The notes beneath the pieces were generated by a model. That model was given only the letters and a program-made list of their open reading frames with translations. It searched no databases and was not told where the DNA came from. From the NCBI GenBank assembly GCA_028280265.1, contig JANQMD010000022.1, forward strand, positions 1 to 64,000: a stretch of 64,000 bases of DNA, read 5' to 3'. This DNA is from Flavobacteriaceae bacterium. GTDB taxonomy: Bacteria; Bacteroidota; Bacteroidia; Flavobacteriales; Flavobacteriaceae. Position 1 is the first letter of the stretch, and the number at the start of each line of letters is the position of its first letter. The position numbers and the translations under genes were made by a program. This document shows, piece by piece, positions 49,178-58,726 of this stretch.

Positions 49178-50527
49178 TTAATACAAAGCTTTCATAGCTC
49201 TACCAAAATAAGTTTCAGATTTGATAGATTTAGCTGCTTTTGTATAAGCATCTTTTACTTTCTGAGAGGCTCTTTTTACTTTGCTAGAGTATGCGACCAA
49301 AACATTAGACAAATAATAATCTGAGTTTACACTATTTTCTGCTCCTTCTATCAATTGAATTAGTAAAGCATCTGTCATGTTATCATTTTTTGCCAATTTC
49401 TTGTAAATATTTGTAGCATAGTGATCTGAACCCACATTTGCATTGATGATTTTTAGAAGCTTGGCTAAAGAAGCACTGTTTAAATCTTTTACGATCAAAT
49501 CATTGATAATTTGGGTTGTATAGTGGTCGGAATCTATTTCATCTAGACTACTCAAAAATGTTTCATAATTTGCTTTAGACAGCCCATCTTTCTTGAGTGC
49601 TTTGCGTAAAATTTGAGACCTGTAATAATCTGAACTAATCTCTCTAGATAAAGACATGATCGTATTCATGTTTGCTTGATTCAAATCTCTTTTGTCCATT
49701 ATTGACTTTAAGATTTGTGACAGATAATGATCAGAACTAATACCCTTAGAAATCTCTAAAAGATCTGTCATTTGCTTGTCTGTAATATTAGAATCATCAA
49801 TTATAGTTTTTACAATCTGACTCATGTAATAATCAGAACCAATGCTTTTTGCTGCTCTGATATAGGCATTCTTCGTTTCTTCTGTTGCTAAGAAAGCTTT
49901 CTGATTTGATTTTAAGATTTGAGAAGCATAATAATCTGACTTGATCTCATCTCCTACTGTATTAATTACAGAAACCAATTCTTTGTTATTCAAATTCTTT
50001 TTTAGTAGAATCTTCATGTAAGCTGATTTCACATAATCAGAATCCATTTCTTCAATTTCTCTCATCACAGCATTTACACCGCCTTTTTTATAAAAACGCT
50101 CTACTCTACTTTTTGCGGCAATAGTAGTTGTTCTTACAATTTCAGGAAGAATTTCTGCCAACCACTTTTTCCCTTCTGGGTTAAAAGGCACTTCTTTTCT
50201 ACCCACATAATATTGACGAATTAAATCGCCACCATCAGATTCTATAAGCAATCTTCTTCTTTTTCCAAAGCGTGATTTTCTAATTTCTATGAACCCGTTT
50301 CTAGAGATGGCAAGAATGTCCTTGTCGTCATCAGACAAGGTAATTTCTCCCTCGTATTCGATACGGAAGTCATTTCGATCATTCTTGATGGAAATTTTTC
50401 TTACCCCATTATCAGTCGAAGAATACGAGTAAGAGTTCTTTTGAGAGAATCCTTCAGTAGGATTCAAAAGGAAGATTGATGTGATGATCAATCCAATAAG
50501 TGTTCTTTTAAAATTTTTTAGATACAT
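49178..50527 (-). CDS. Secreted solenoid-like protein with ~8 degenerate ~34-aa repeats (consensus xSDYYxSQILK)
   Basis: Signal peptide MYLKNFKRTLIGLIITSIFLLNPTEGFSQ (ATG 50527); repeats begin DSDYVKS, KSDYYAS, GSDYYMS, SSDHYLS, SSDYYRS, DSDHYTT, GSDHYAT, NSDYYLS. Confidence 0.85.
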   Translation of the reverse strand: MYLKNFKRTLIGLIITSIFLLNPTEGFSQKNSYSYSSTDNGVRKISIKNDRNDFRIEYEGEITLSDDDKDILAISRNGFIEIRKSRFGKRRRLLIESDGGDLIRQYYVGRKEVPFNPEGKKWLAEILPEIVRTTTIAAKSRVERFYKKGGVNAVMREIEEMDSDYVKSAYMKILLKKNLNNKELVSVINTVGDEIKSDYYASQILKSNQKAFLATEETKNAYIRAAKSIGSDYYMSQIVKTIIDDSNITDKQMTDLLEISKGISSDHYLSQILKSIMDKRDLNQANMNTIMSLSREISSDYYRSQILRKALKKDGLSKANYETFLSSLDEIDSDHYTTQIINDLIVKDLNSASLAKLLKIINANVGSDHYATNIYKKLAKNDNMTDALLIQLIEGAENSVNSDYYLSNVLVAYSSKVKRASQKVKDAYTKAAKSIKSETYFGRAMKALY

Positions 50528-50676
50528 GATTTTTATTTTTTTCGATTGTTGATGAAACAAATGTATACAGCAACACCAGTCATAAAAAACAAGATGTATT
50601 GAAATGATACTTTTTTGTAGTGAATTGTATAATACTCGAACTTTTGTATCTTGCTTGTATCATATTTTGATACTAT

Positions 50677-51207
50677 ATGGATAAAGATTCTATTACAGAT
50701 CGGCTGGAAAAAGCACACAAAGAATTATTCGATTGGTTATTGCATCAGTCAGATGAAGATTGGGGCAAACACCCTGATGGTCGATGGACTACTGGTCAAC
50801 ATATTCTGCATTTACAAATCAGTTTAAAAATGTTAAACAAGGCCTTACGTGTGCCTAAGTTTATACTAAAAAAGAAATTTGGTACCTCAAACAGACCCTC
50901 TAGAAGTTATGATGAAGTAGCAAAAAGGTACAATGAACGTTTAGCAGAAAGTAAGGATCGTGCAAGGGATTTTAATAAAGATTTAAAAAATCCATCTATA
51001 AATCAGAAGAAGATACTGATCAATTCTATTGAAGTTTTAAATAAAAAATTACAGTACAAAACACGCAAACTGAAAGATCAAAATTTAAACACATTACTCT
51101 TGCCCCATCCGTTAATGGGAAGAATGACTTTGCGTGAAATAATTATGTGGACCATTCATCATACAGAGCATCATTTATCAATTCTAAAAAAAGATTACGT
51201 TTTTTAA
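50677..51207 (+). CDS. DinB family protein
   Basis: WTTGQHILHLQISLKMLNKAL and HPLMGRMTLREIIMWTIHHTEHHLSIL. Confidence 0.85.
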   Translation: MDKDSITDRLEKAHKELFDWLLHQSDEDWGKHPDGRWTTGQHILHLQISLKMLNKALRVPKFILKKKFGTSNRPSRSYDEVAKRYNERLAESKDRARDFNKDLKNPSINQKKILINSIEVLNKKLQYKTRKLKDQNLNTLLLPHPLMGRMTLREIIMWTIHHTEHHLSILKKDYVF

Positions 51208-51255
51208 AGTTGAAAGAAACCAATACATTCATAAATTCTAAAATCATCATTTTCC

Positions 51256-51681
51256 TTGAAAAAAATAATCAATACACCTCAACTATTTTTCATCGTTTTA
51301 GCCCTACTCCTCATTGTTTCTGGTCTTATTAATAAAGGTGGAATGATTAAAATTGCCATGTATGGTACTTTTTTGGATTTGAAAGTTTGGAGCATTGCTT
51401 TGACCTCAGCACTATTTTTTGTCCTCATTGCCATTAATTATTTTTCTCTATCTCTTACCAATAAGGTTCCAAAAAGAGGTCTAACTCTTATTCACATAAT
51501 TCTGCAAATTATCGCATTAATTCCCTTTCTCTACTTCATTTATACAACGAATACACTTAGAACTTATGATGAAGTGTCTAGAATGAACCTCATTCTGATC
51601 TTCTCTTTTTTTCTGTTTATAATTGCTACAATAATTCATCTGATAAACTTTGTTGCCAGCCTACTTTCAAAGAAAGATTAA
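51256..51681 (+). CDS. Hypothetical 4-TM membrane protein
   Basis: Four hydrophobic segments; no recognised domain. Confidence 0.7.
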   Translation: MKKIINTPQLFFIVLALLLIVSGLINKGGMIKIAMYGTFLDLKVWSIALTSALFFVLIAINYFSLSLTNKVPKRGLTLIHIILQIIALIPFLYFIYTTNTLRTYDEVSRMNLILIFSFFLFIIATIIHLINFVASLLSKKD

Positions 51682-51751
51682 CTAGGCTTTTCCTTGAGTA
51701 AAACACTGGTATTTTCTATATTTGTCACTTCCAAAAAAGTGAACAAAACTC

Positions 51752-53080
51752 ATGTTTAATAATTTAAGTGAAAAACTAGATAAGGCCTTACACACCCTTA
51801 AAGGGCATGGAAAAATAACTGAAGTAAATGTTGCGGAGACCCTAAAGGAAGTAAGACGTGCATTGTTAGATGCCGACGTAAACTTTAAGATTGCAAAAGA
51901 ATTTACAAAAACGGTTCAACAAAAAGCCATTGGTCAAGATGTATTGACAACATTGAATCCTGGCCAATTGATGGTAAAATTGGTGAAAGATGAATTGACC
52001 ACTTTGATGGGTGGCGATGCAGTTGGAATCAACCTAGGAGGAAGTCCAACTGTTATCTTGATGTCTGGTTTACAAGGGTCTGGTAAGACAACTTTTTCTG
52101 GTAAGCTAGCGAGCTACTTAAAAAACAAAAAATCCAAACAAGTTCTTTTGGTGGGTTGTGATGTCTATCGCCCTGCTGCCATCAATCAATTGCAGGTTGT
52201 TGGAGAACAGATTGGAGTGGAAGTATATGCCGAAGAGGGAAATCAAAATCCAGTTGAGATTTCTCAAAATGCAATCAAATATGCAAAAGCAAACAGTAAA
52301 AATGTAGTCATCATAGATACTGCCGGTCGTTTGGCTGTGGATGAAGAGATGATGACTGAGATTTCTAACATTCATAAAGCTATTGAGCCGCAAGAAACAC
52401 TATTCGTAGTAGATTCTATGACAGGTCAGGATGCTGTGAATACCGCAAAAGCCTTTAACGATCTTTTAAATTTTGATGGAGTTATTCTAACAAAATTAGA
52501 TGGTGATACCCGAGGTGGTGCTGCTTTGTCTATTAAATCTGTGGTTAACAAACCTATTAAGTTTATTGGTACTGGGGAAAAGATGGAAGCCATTGATGTT
52601 TTCTACCCAGATAGGATGGCAGATCGTATCTTGGGCATGGGAGATGTTGTTTCCTTAGTTGAAAGAGCTCAGGAACAATTTGATGAAGAAGAAGCAAGAA
52701 AGCTACAGAAAAAGATTGCTAAGAATCAGTTTGGGTTTGATGACTTTCTATCTCAGATACAACAAATCAAAAAGATGGGAAGTATGAAGGACTTGGTTGG
52801 TATGATCCCAGGAGCTGGAAAAGCATTAAAAGATGTTGATATCGATGATGATGCTTTTAAAGGAATAGAAGCCATTATACATTCTATGACGCCTTCTGAG
52901 AGAAGTACTCCTTCTACCATCAATTCAAGTAGAAAGAAGCGTATTGCGAAAGGTTCAGGAACTTCAGTTCAAGAAGTGAACCAATTGATGAAGCAATTCA
53001 ATCAAATGAGCAAAATGATGAAGATGATGCAAGGTGGCGGAGGCAGAAAAATGATGCAAATGATGAAAGGAATGAGATAA
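51752..53080 (+). CDS. ffh: Signal recognition particle protein Ffh
   Basis: GLQGSGKTTFSGKLASYL, VGCDVYRPAAINQL, DTAGRL, TKLDGDTRGGAALSI, M-domain Met-rich C-terminus. Confidence 0.98.
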   Translation: MFNNLSEKLDKALHTLKGHGKITEVNVAETLKEVRRALLDADVNFKIAKEFTKTVQQKAIGQDVLTTLNPGQLMVKLVKDELTTLMGGDAVGINLGGSPTVILMSGLQGSGKTTFSGKLASYLKNKKSKQVLLVGCDVYRPAAINQLQVVGEQIGVEVYAEEGNQNPVEISQNAIKYAKANSKNVVIIDTAGRLAVDEEMMTEISNIHKAIEPQETLFVVDSMTGQDAVNTAKAFNDLLNFDGVILTKLDGDTRGGAALSIKSVVNKPIKFIGTGEKMEAIDVFYPDRMADRILGMGDVVSLVERAQEQFDEEEARKLQKKIAKNQFGFDDFLSQIQQIKKMGSMKDLVGMIPGAGKALKDVDIDDDAFKGIEAIIHSMTPSERSTPSTINSSRKKRIAKGSGTSVQEVNQLMKQFNQMSKMMKMMQGGGGRKMMQMMKGMR

Positions 53081-53084
53081 TTTC

Positions 53085-53160
53085 ACAATGTATCAATTTG
53101 ATAATGTGTTAATGTAACAATGTACCAATCTGAAAATGAACCAATGGGTAATGATAATCT
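53085..53160. repeat. Low-complexity quasi-repeat (caatgtaacaatgtaccaatctgaaaatg...)
   Basis: Repeated aatgta/ccaat/caatgt words between ffh and folD. Confidence 0.55.
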
Positions 53161-53257
53161 CTTACAACAGGTTGTGAATTATTTCATTTTTCTGATTTTA
53201 AGATATTTACAGATAAAAATCATAATTCAACATTCGTAATTCATAATTCATAAAGGC

Positions 53258-54133
53258 ATGATTCTATTAGACGGAAAAAAAACCTCTTCAGATATAAAAG
53301 ATGAAATTGCTGTTGAGGTAGCAAAACTGAAAGAGCAAGGAAAGAAAGCTCCTCATTTAGCGGCTGTTATTGTGGGAAATGATGGGGCCAGTCTAACTTA
53401 TGTAAATGCCAAAGTAAAAGCTTGCGAGCGAGTTGGTTTTGAATCTACTTTAATTCGACTTTCAGAAGATACTTCAGAAAAAGCATTGCTATCACAGATT
53501 GATGAATTAAATAATAATGATGATATCGATGGTTTCATTGTTCAACTTCCATTACCCAAACACATTGATGAGCAGAAAGTAATTATGGCTGTGGATCCAG
53601 ACAAAGATGTGGATGGTTTTCATCCTACGAATGTTGGAAAAATGGCATTAAACTTACCTACTTTTATTTCTGCGACTCCATTTGGAATCTTAGAATTGCT
53701 AGATCGATATAATGTTGAAACTTCAGGAAAACATGTAGTGGTTATTGGAAGAAGTCATATTGTAGGGAGTCCGATGAGTATTTTACTTTCTCAAAAAAGA
53801 AAAGTGGGGAATGCTACAGTTACCATTACCCATAGTAGAACCCAAAATTTAAAGAAAATTACGCTACAAGCAGATATTGTAGTTGCAGCTTTAGGTATTC
53901 CTGAGTTTTTGACTGCAGATATGGTTAAGGACGGTGTCACTGTAATTGATGTGGGAATCACTAGAATTGAAGATGCTTCTAAGAAAAGAGGATTCCGCCT
54001 AGTAGGTGATGTTGCTTTCGACGAAGTATCTCAAAAATCTTCATACATTACTCCTGTTCCTGGTGGAGTAGGGCCCATGACTATTGCCATGTTATTAAAA
54101 AACACCTTATTGGCTAGAAAAAGAAGAGACTAA
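53258..54133 (+). CDS. folD: Bifunctional methylenetetrahydrofolate dehydrogenase/cyclohydrolase
   Basis: [82 protein letters not shown]. Confidence 0.98.
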   Translation: MILLDGKKTSSDIKDEIAVEVAKLKEQGKKAPHLAAVIVGNDGASLTYVNAKVKACERVGFESTLIRLSEDTSEKALLSQIDELNNNDDIDGFIVQLPLPKHIDEQKVIMAVDPDKDVDGFHPTNVGKMALNLPTFISATPFGILELLDRYNVETSGKHVVVIGRSHIVGSPMSILLSQKRKVGNATVTITHSRTQNLKKITLQADIVVAALGIPEFLTADMVKDGVTVIDVGITRIEDASKKRGFRLVGDVAFDEVSQKSSYITPVPGGVGPMTIAMLLKNTLLARKRRD

Positions 54134-54139
54134 ATTTTT

Positions 54140-54604
54140 ATGAAAAATCCTCCTTTACTAAGCTGGGATATCTACAGCGAGTTTTATTTTAGACATCTAA
54201 AACAAATTGAAAGAAAAACTGAAATTGAAAAATTAACTTTTTTAGCAGAAAAATTTCAATGGAAGAATAATATTAGTCACCTCATTAATAGAAATGATTA
54301 TGAGGCCATTATTGTTACTGATATCAATAGAAAAATTATCTGGGTAAATAATGGATTTACTGAAATGACAGGTTATTCAAAGGGATTTGCTCTAAATAGA
54401 ACACCTGTTTTTCTTCAGGGAAAGGAAACCTCCTCAAATACTAAAGAAAGGATTCGAAATAAGATAAAGCTAAACAAACCTTTTAAAGAAGTAATTACCA
54501 ATTACAAGAAAGATAATACTCCATATAAGTGTGAGATACAAGTTATACCGATGTATAATAAAATCACCACACATTTTATGGCACTAGAGAAACAGGTTAG
54601 CTGA
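54140..54604 (+). CDS. Stand-alone PAS domain protein (LOV-like fold, no Cys in the FLQG motif)
   Basis: AIIVTDINRKIIWVNNGFTEMTGYSKGFALNRTPVFLQGKETSSNTKERIRNKIKLNKPFKEVITNYKKDNTPYKCEIQVIPM. Confidence 0.85.
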   Translation: MKNPPLLSWDIYSEFYFRHLKQIERKTEIEKLTFLAEKFQWKNNISHLINRNDYEAIIVTDINRKIIWVNNGFTEMTGYSKGFALNRTPVFLQGKETSSNTKERIRNKIKLNKPFKEVITNYKKDNTPYKCEIQVIPMYNKITTHFMALEKQVS

Positions 54605-54605
54605 G

Positions 54606-55187
54606 TTAGTCTTCTCTCACACATTCAATTTTCCATGTAGGAAAAGTAATACTTTCTTTTTCGTCAACCCACTCACCTACCCATTTGTATCCCTTCTTAG
54701 AAATATCGTAAAAGGTAAGTCTGTAGAAACCGTTCATTCCATTAGGTGCTTTTTGCGGTCGATATAAAATTATTTTTCCGTCTTTTTTATTTCCATGCCA
54801 TGTTGGTAACGTAACTGGTGTTCCTACAGATGAGTAATAATGTACATTCCAACGCATACTGTCTTTATCAAACTGACGAATGCTTCCAGAATTTCTTCCA
54901 TCTGCTTTTAAGGTTTCGTCTTGTATACCTTTTCCATTCATAATGTATTTCCAACGCCATGTCATATCTACTGCCTCTGCCCAAGTTTGATCTTTTTTTC
55001 TAGTAATTGATTTACATTTACATTCTCCAATCAAAGGCTCGAAGTCTTTTAATTGTTTAGGCGCTTCTGGATTGTAACGTCCAAATGGAAACTCTATAGT
55101 GGGTTCGTATTTTGTCATCTCATTTTGAGTATGAGCATAGGTAATTAAAAATAAAGATGCTAAGACAAGAATAATTTTTGAAGTCAT
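54606..55187 (-). CDS. Hypothetical secreted protein
   Basis: Signal peptide KIILVLASLFLITYAHTQ; lipocalin-like or DUF1579-like Trp-rich body (TWRWKYIMNGKGIQDE). Confidence 0.65.
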   Translation of the reverse strand: MTSKIILVLASLFLITYAHTQNEMTKYEPTIEFPFGRYNPEAPKQLKDFEPLIGECKCKSITRKKDQTWAEAVDMTWRWKYIMNGKGIQDETLKADGRNSGSIRQFDKDSMRWNVHYYSSVGTPVTLPTWHGNKKDGKIILYRPQKAPNGMNGFYRLTFYDISKKGYKWVGEWVDEKESITFPTWKIECVRED

Positions 55188-55294
55188 GATGGGTTGATTT
55201 TGACTTTAAATTATTCAAAAGCAACGATCGAAACAGAAATTTAACGTTGTTTAGTAAAACTTTAACGAAGCTATGGATTTTTAAACGGTGAGCT

Positions 55295-55660
55295 TTACTC
55301 TTCTCTATTTACCAAGTCTATTGAAAAAGCTGGTGTACAAATCGCTAGGTACTCACATGCCTCTTCGAACGGATTGGAATATTGAATTCTGGTGTTTTTT
55401 TGAATCTTGATAGATTGTCCTTTTTCTAGAACAACAATCTCACCTTCTATATTAAATTGTTTCTTGCCACGAATGATATAAGTATACTCATCAAATTCGG
55501 GTGTTTGAAATGGCTCAGACCAACCCGCTGGAGCAATCATGTGAGCAATGCTTATTTCAGAGTTTCCATCCGTAGCATTTCCAAAATGTTCTTCAATGAG
55601 TTTTCCATCAGCTGTAGGAACTACAAAAGGGCTCTTTTGAATTTGATATTTTTTTGGCAT
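55295..55660 (-). CDS. Cupin-domain protein
   Basis: WSEPFQTPEFDEYTYIIRGKKQFNIEGEIVVLEKGQSIKIQKNTRIQYSNPFEEACEYLAIC. Confidence 0.85.
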   Translation of the reverse strand: MPKKYQIQKSPFVVPTADGKLIEEHFGNATDGNSEISIAHMIAPAGWSEPFQTPEFDEYTYIIRGKKQFNIEGEIVVLEKGQSIKIQKNTRIQYSNPFEEACEYLAICTPAFSIDLVNREE

Positions 55661-56229
55661 TAGTTAAACCAGATTGTAAATGACTTCATTTTGGCCAAGT
55701 CAGGGATTTGCTCTTTGGTCACTTTCTGGCTACTGTAAGCTTTTAAACCCAATTCTTCTTTGTCAATAGAGATGGTAGCATTCAAATCGTCTATAAATAA
55801 AGTAGCAGAAGATATTGTAGACTCTATCTTGTTGATGTTGTTATTCAAATTGATTTCTGAAAAAGTAGAATTCAAGCTCAAGCCAGATTCTGTCTGAAAA
55901 CGATCATCAAAGATTTCTATACTTTTTATAGTTGATGTAGAATCTAGTTGTTCTTGTGGAACGATGGTTAACAGATGCTTCCCTCCTTTTTCATAAATCA
56001 TATACTCATCATCATCTTGAAAGTAATTACTTCCTAGAGCTCCTTCGCTAAGATTCTTTACAATAGAATCATTTTTAAATATGGCATCTAAATCTTTAAT
56101 GGACGTTTTGGGAGTTAGGTAACCAACTTTACCTTTTTTGATTTCAAACTTTTCGTTACCACTACAGTTAACAAGCAATAATGCTGAAAATATAAGCAGA
56201 GAAATGAATTCTATTTTTTTTCTCATCAT
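55660..56229 (-). CDS. Hypothetical lipoprotein
   Basis: ISLLIFSALLLVNCSGN lipobox. Confidence 0.75.
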   Translation of the reverse strand: MMRKKIEFISLLIFSALLLVNCSGNEKFEIKKGKVGYLTPKTSIKDLDAIFKNDSIVKNLSEGALGSNYFQDDDEYMIYEKGGKHLLTIVPQEQLDSTSTIKSIEIFDDRFQTESGLSLNSTFSEINLNNNINKIESTISSATLFIDDLNATISIDKEELGLKAYSSQKVTKEQIPDLAKMKSFTIWFN

Positions 56230-56339
56230 TCTTTTCTTAGGTACAATTAAAACGATTTTTTTACTTGATTGTTGTTAAAGAAAGTTAGTTGATGCCGTAA
56301 AGATATAAAAAGTCTGAAATAATTGTACGTTAATGAGTG

Positions 56340-57098
56340 TTATCTATCGATCCAATTTTTAAAATCTTTCACGCGTTCTCTACTGACAATAATTTCCAAT
56401 TCATTGTAAGAGTGCAACAATAATTTCAATCTGCTATTGGTATAGGAAATAATATCTTTTATGGCATTGATATGTATGATAAATGTTCTGTTTACACGGT
56501 AAAAATGTTCAGGGTCTAACTGGTCTTGCCAATTTTCAAGAGAGTGGTCTATCAGGTAACTTCTGTTTGACTTTGTATAAATGTAAGTTGCCTTGTTTTC
56601 GCTGTAAAAGCATTCGATCTCATCAACATGAATAATTTTAATGTGTTGACCAATTTTTATCGTTAAACGTTTTTTGTATTTTCTATCTATTGGATTGATC
56701 AATAGCCTACGAATATCATCAATATTTACCTGTATTTCAGACTCTTTGGTTTGATGACTTTTGAATTTATCGACAGCTACTTTCAGCTCATCTTCATCTA
56801 TGGGCTTTAATAAGTAGTCTATGCTGTTTAATTTGAATGCTTTCAATGCATATTCATCATAAGCTGTAGTAAAAATGATGGCGCTTTTTACATCCACCTC
56901 CTCAAAAATCTCAAAGGAAAGGCCATCAGATAGCTGAATGTCTAAGAATATTAAATCGGGATGCTCATTTTGTTGGAACCAATTCAACGACTCTTCTACA
57001 GAATGTAACATGGCGCTGGCTTGAATTCCTAATTCGTTTAACATCCTTCCCAATCTTCTTGCAGCTGGTTTTTCATCTTCTATGATAATAACATTCAT
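56340..57098 (-). CDS. LytTR family response regulator
   Basis: VIIIEDEKPAARRL, LIFLDIQLSDGLSFEIF, IFTTAYDEYALKAFKLNSIDYLLKP, HFYRVNRTFIIHINAIKDI. Confidence 0.95.
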   Translation of the reverse strand: MNVIIIEDEKPAARRLGRMLNELGIQASAMLHSVEESLNWFQQNEHPDLIFLDIQLSDGLSFEIFEEVDVKSAIIFTTAYDEYALKAFKLNSIDYLLKPIDEDELKVAVDKFKSHQTKESEIQVNIDDIRRLLINPIDRKYKKRLTIKIGQHIKIIHVDEIECFYSENKATYIYTKSNRSYLIDHSLENWQDQLDPEHFYRVNRTFIIHINAIKDIISYTNSRLKLLLHSYNELEIIVSRERVKDFKNWIDR

Positions 57099-57137
57099 TT
57101 ATTTTGCTTTTAGTTTTACTGAACTTTTATAAAAGTA

Positions 57138-57455
57138 TTATTTCTCGTCCATATATTCTCGAATCTTTTTGTCTTCCCAATCTTTATTCATAAAGAGCAA
57201 TCTTGATCCGAATACTCCATAGGTATGAAAAAACATCCCTATGCCCCACCATATCCATAGTGAATAATTATCATAATCTATTAGTGCCTCTTCAAAGGTA
57301 TCTCCTCCTCTCATGTCCAAAAAAATCTTGTAAACTGAGAGAGAAATATTAATCACTAAGAAAATTGTTAAATGCCAATAGTAGCCTTTTAGCTTTTCTA
57401 CTCTCTTTTTGGCTCGTAAATATTTTCCGCTTGTATTTTGATCATTGAACTCCAT
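57138..57455 (-). CDS. 2TM domain protein (long-loop type)
   Basis: YLRAKKRVEKLKGYYWHLTIFLVINI...FFHTYGVFGSRLLFMNKDWEDKKIREYMDEK. Confidence 0.88.
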   Translation of the reverse strand: MEFNDQNTSGKYLRAKKRVEKLKGYYWHLTIFLVINISLSVYKIFLDMRGGDTFEEALIDYDNYSLWIWWGIGMFFHTYGVFGSRLLFMNKDWEDKKIREYMDEK

Positions 57456-57468
57456 CGTAATTCGTTTA

Positions 57469-57786
57469 TTATTTTTCGTTCATGTATTCCTTTATCTTCC
57501 TATCTTCCCAATCGCTCCCTAAAAAAGCGTTGGTCTTAAAAGTTTTCAAAGCACTTAAGACGATAAAAATTCCCCAAATAATCCATACAATGTAGGTATC
57601 TATATTGAAAAGAGCTTCGTAGAAAGTATCTCCATCTTCCATGTAGTCTGCTATTTTAAATCCACTGATGATGATATTCACCACAATGTAAATTGCAAGA
57701 GCTCTATAGAACTTCTTCAGTTGTTCAACACGCTTCTTTGCGCGTACATACGTTGCATTTGATATGTTTTCATCTACTCTTTTCAT
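57469..57786 (-). CDS. 2TM domain protein (long-loop type, FHWxGVFGF motif lost)
   Basis: YVRAKKRVEQLKKFYRALAIYIVVNI...FLGSDWEDRKIKEYMNEK. Confidence 0.88.
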   Translation of the reverse strand: MKRVDENISNATYVRAKKRVEQLKKFYRALAIYIVVNIIISGFKIADYMEDGDTFYEALFNIDTYIVWIIWGIFIVLSALKTFKTNAFLGSDWEDRKIKEYMNEK

Positions 57787-57789
57787 GAT

Positions 57790-58134
57790 TTACTTTTTTA
57801 GAATTCTTCTATCTCTATCTGCATCTTGGTCCATCAATTCTTTGATTTTCTTCTCTTCCCATGATTTCCCCAAAACATTTTTGAACCCAAAAACTCCCAA
57901 CCAATGAAAGAATACTCCAATTCCCCAAAACAACCATGTTGAATACACTCCAAAATGTGTGATTGCTTCTCCTAAGGTATAATTCTCATCTCGTGTTAAT
58001 CCAAAAATAATAATGCCACTAAGAAATAAGTTAATAACCACATATACTGAAAAGTGAGAATAAAAACCTTTGATATCCTTTACCCGCTTTTTGGCTTTTA
58101 AATATTGCTGCTCTTTGATATAATTTTGATCCAT
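57790..58134 (-). CDS. 2TM domain protein (long-loop type)
   Basis: YLKAKKRVKDIKGFYSHFSVYVVINL...VFFHWLGVFGFKNVLGKSWEEKKIKELMDQ. Confidence 0.88.
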   Translation of the reverse strand: MDQNYIKEQQYLKAKKRVKDIKGFYSHFSVYVVINLFLSGIIIFGLTRDENYTLGEAITHFGVYSTWLFWGIGVFFHWLGVFGFKNVLGKSWEEKKIKELMDQDADRDRRILKK

Positions 58135-58139
58135 CTTGA

Positions 58140-58421
58140 TTATTTTTTAAATTTCTCTTTTTCCATTAGCTCTTTTATTTTACGGTCTTCCCAATCTTTT
58201 CCAAATCCGAATACCGTAAACCAATGTATGATGACGCTAAAAGCCAAGCCTCCAATAGGAAACCAAAACCAATGGAAATGAGGTGTAAATCGTAAGTTGA
58301 TAAAAATAAGAAACGGAATTACCAACACTGACACCAATAAGTGAGCATAAAACCCTTTGATCGCTTGTACTCTTTTTTTTGCTTCTGTATAGCGTTCGTC
58401 TTCTATGTAATTTATTTCCAT
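58140..58421 (-). CDS. 2TM domain protein (short-loop type)
   Basis: YTEAKKRVQAIKGFYAHLLVSVLVIPFLIFINLRFTPHFHWFWFP...WFTVFGFGKDWEDRKIKELME. ATG 58421 preferred; avoids the overlap in the track call. Confidence 0.88.
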   Translation of the reverse strand: MEINYIEDERYTEAKKRVQAIKGFYAHLLVSVLVIPFLIFINLRFTPHFHWFWFPIGGLAFSVIIHWFTVFGFGKDWEDRKIKELMEKEKFKK

Positions 58422-58425
58422 CGTA

Positions 58426-58722
58426 TTAAAGTTTTGGTTGGTTTTTGTCATTCATATATTCTTTAATCTTTCTTTCTTCCCAATCTCTGCCTAAAAAGTT
58501 TTTAAATCCAAAAACCCCTAACCAGTGAAAAAAAACTCCTAACAAGTTTCCTATAATTGCCCACCAGAACCAATGGTATTGAGGGCTAAACTCTAAGTTA
58601 ATGAATACCAGAAACGGAAGTAAAAAAACCATTACTACGATATGGGTATAAAACCCTTTAATTTCTTCAACTCTTTTCTTTGCTTTTATATAAAAATCTT
58701 CTTGTGAGTAATTAGATTCCAT
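58426..58722 (-). CDS. 2TM domain protein (short-loop type)
   Basis: YIKAKKRVEEIKGFYTHIVVMVFLLPFLVFINLEFSPQYHWFWWA...FFHWLGVFGFKNFLGRDWEERKIKEYMNDKNQ. Confidence 0.88.
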   Translation of the reverse strand: MESNYSQEDFYIKAKKRVEEIKGFYTHIVVMVFLLPFLVFINLEFSPQYHWFWWAIIGNLLGVFFHWLGVFGFKNFLGRDWEERKIKEYMNDKNQPKL

Positions 58723-58726
58723 AATC

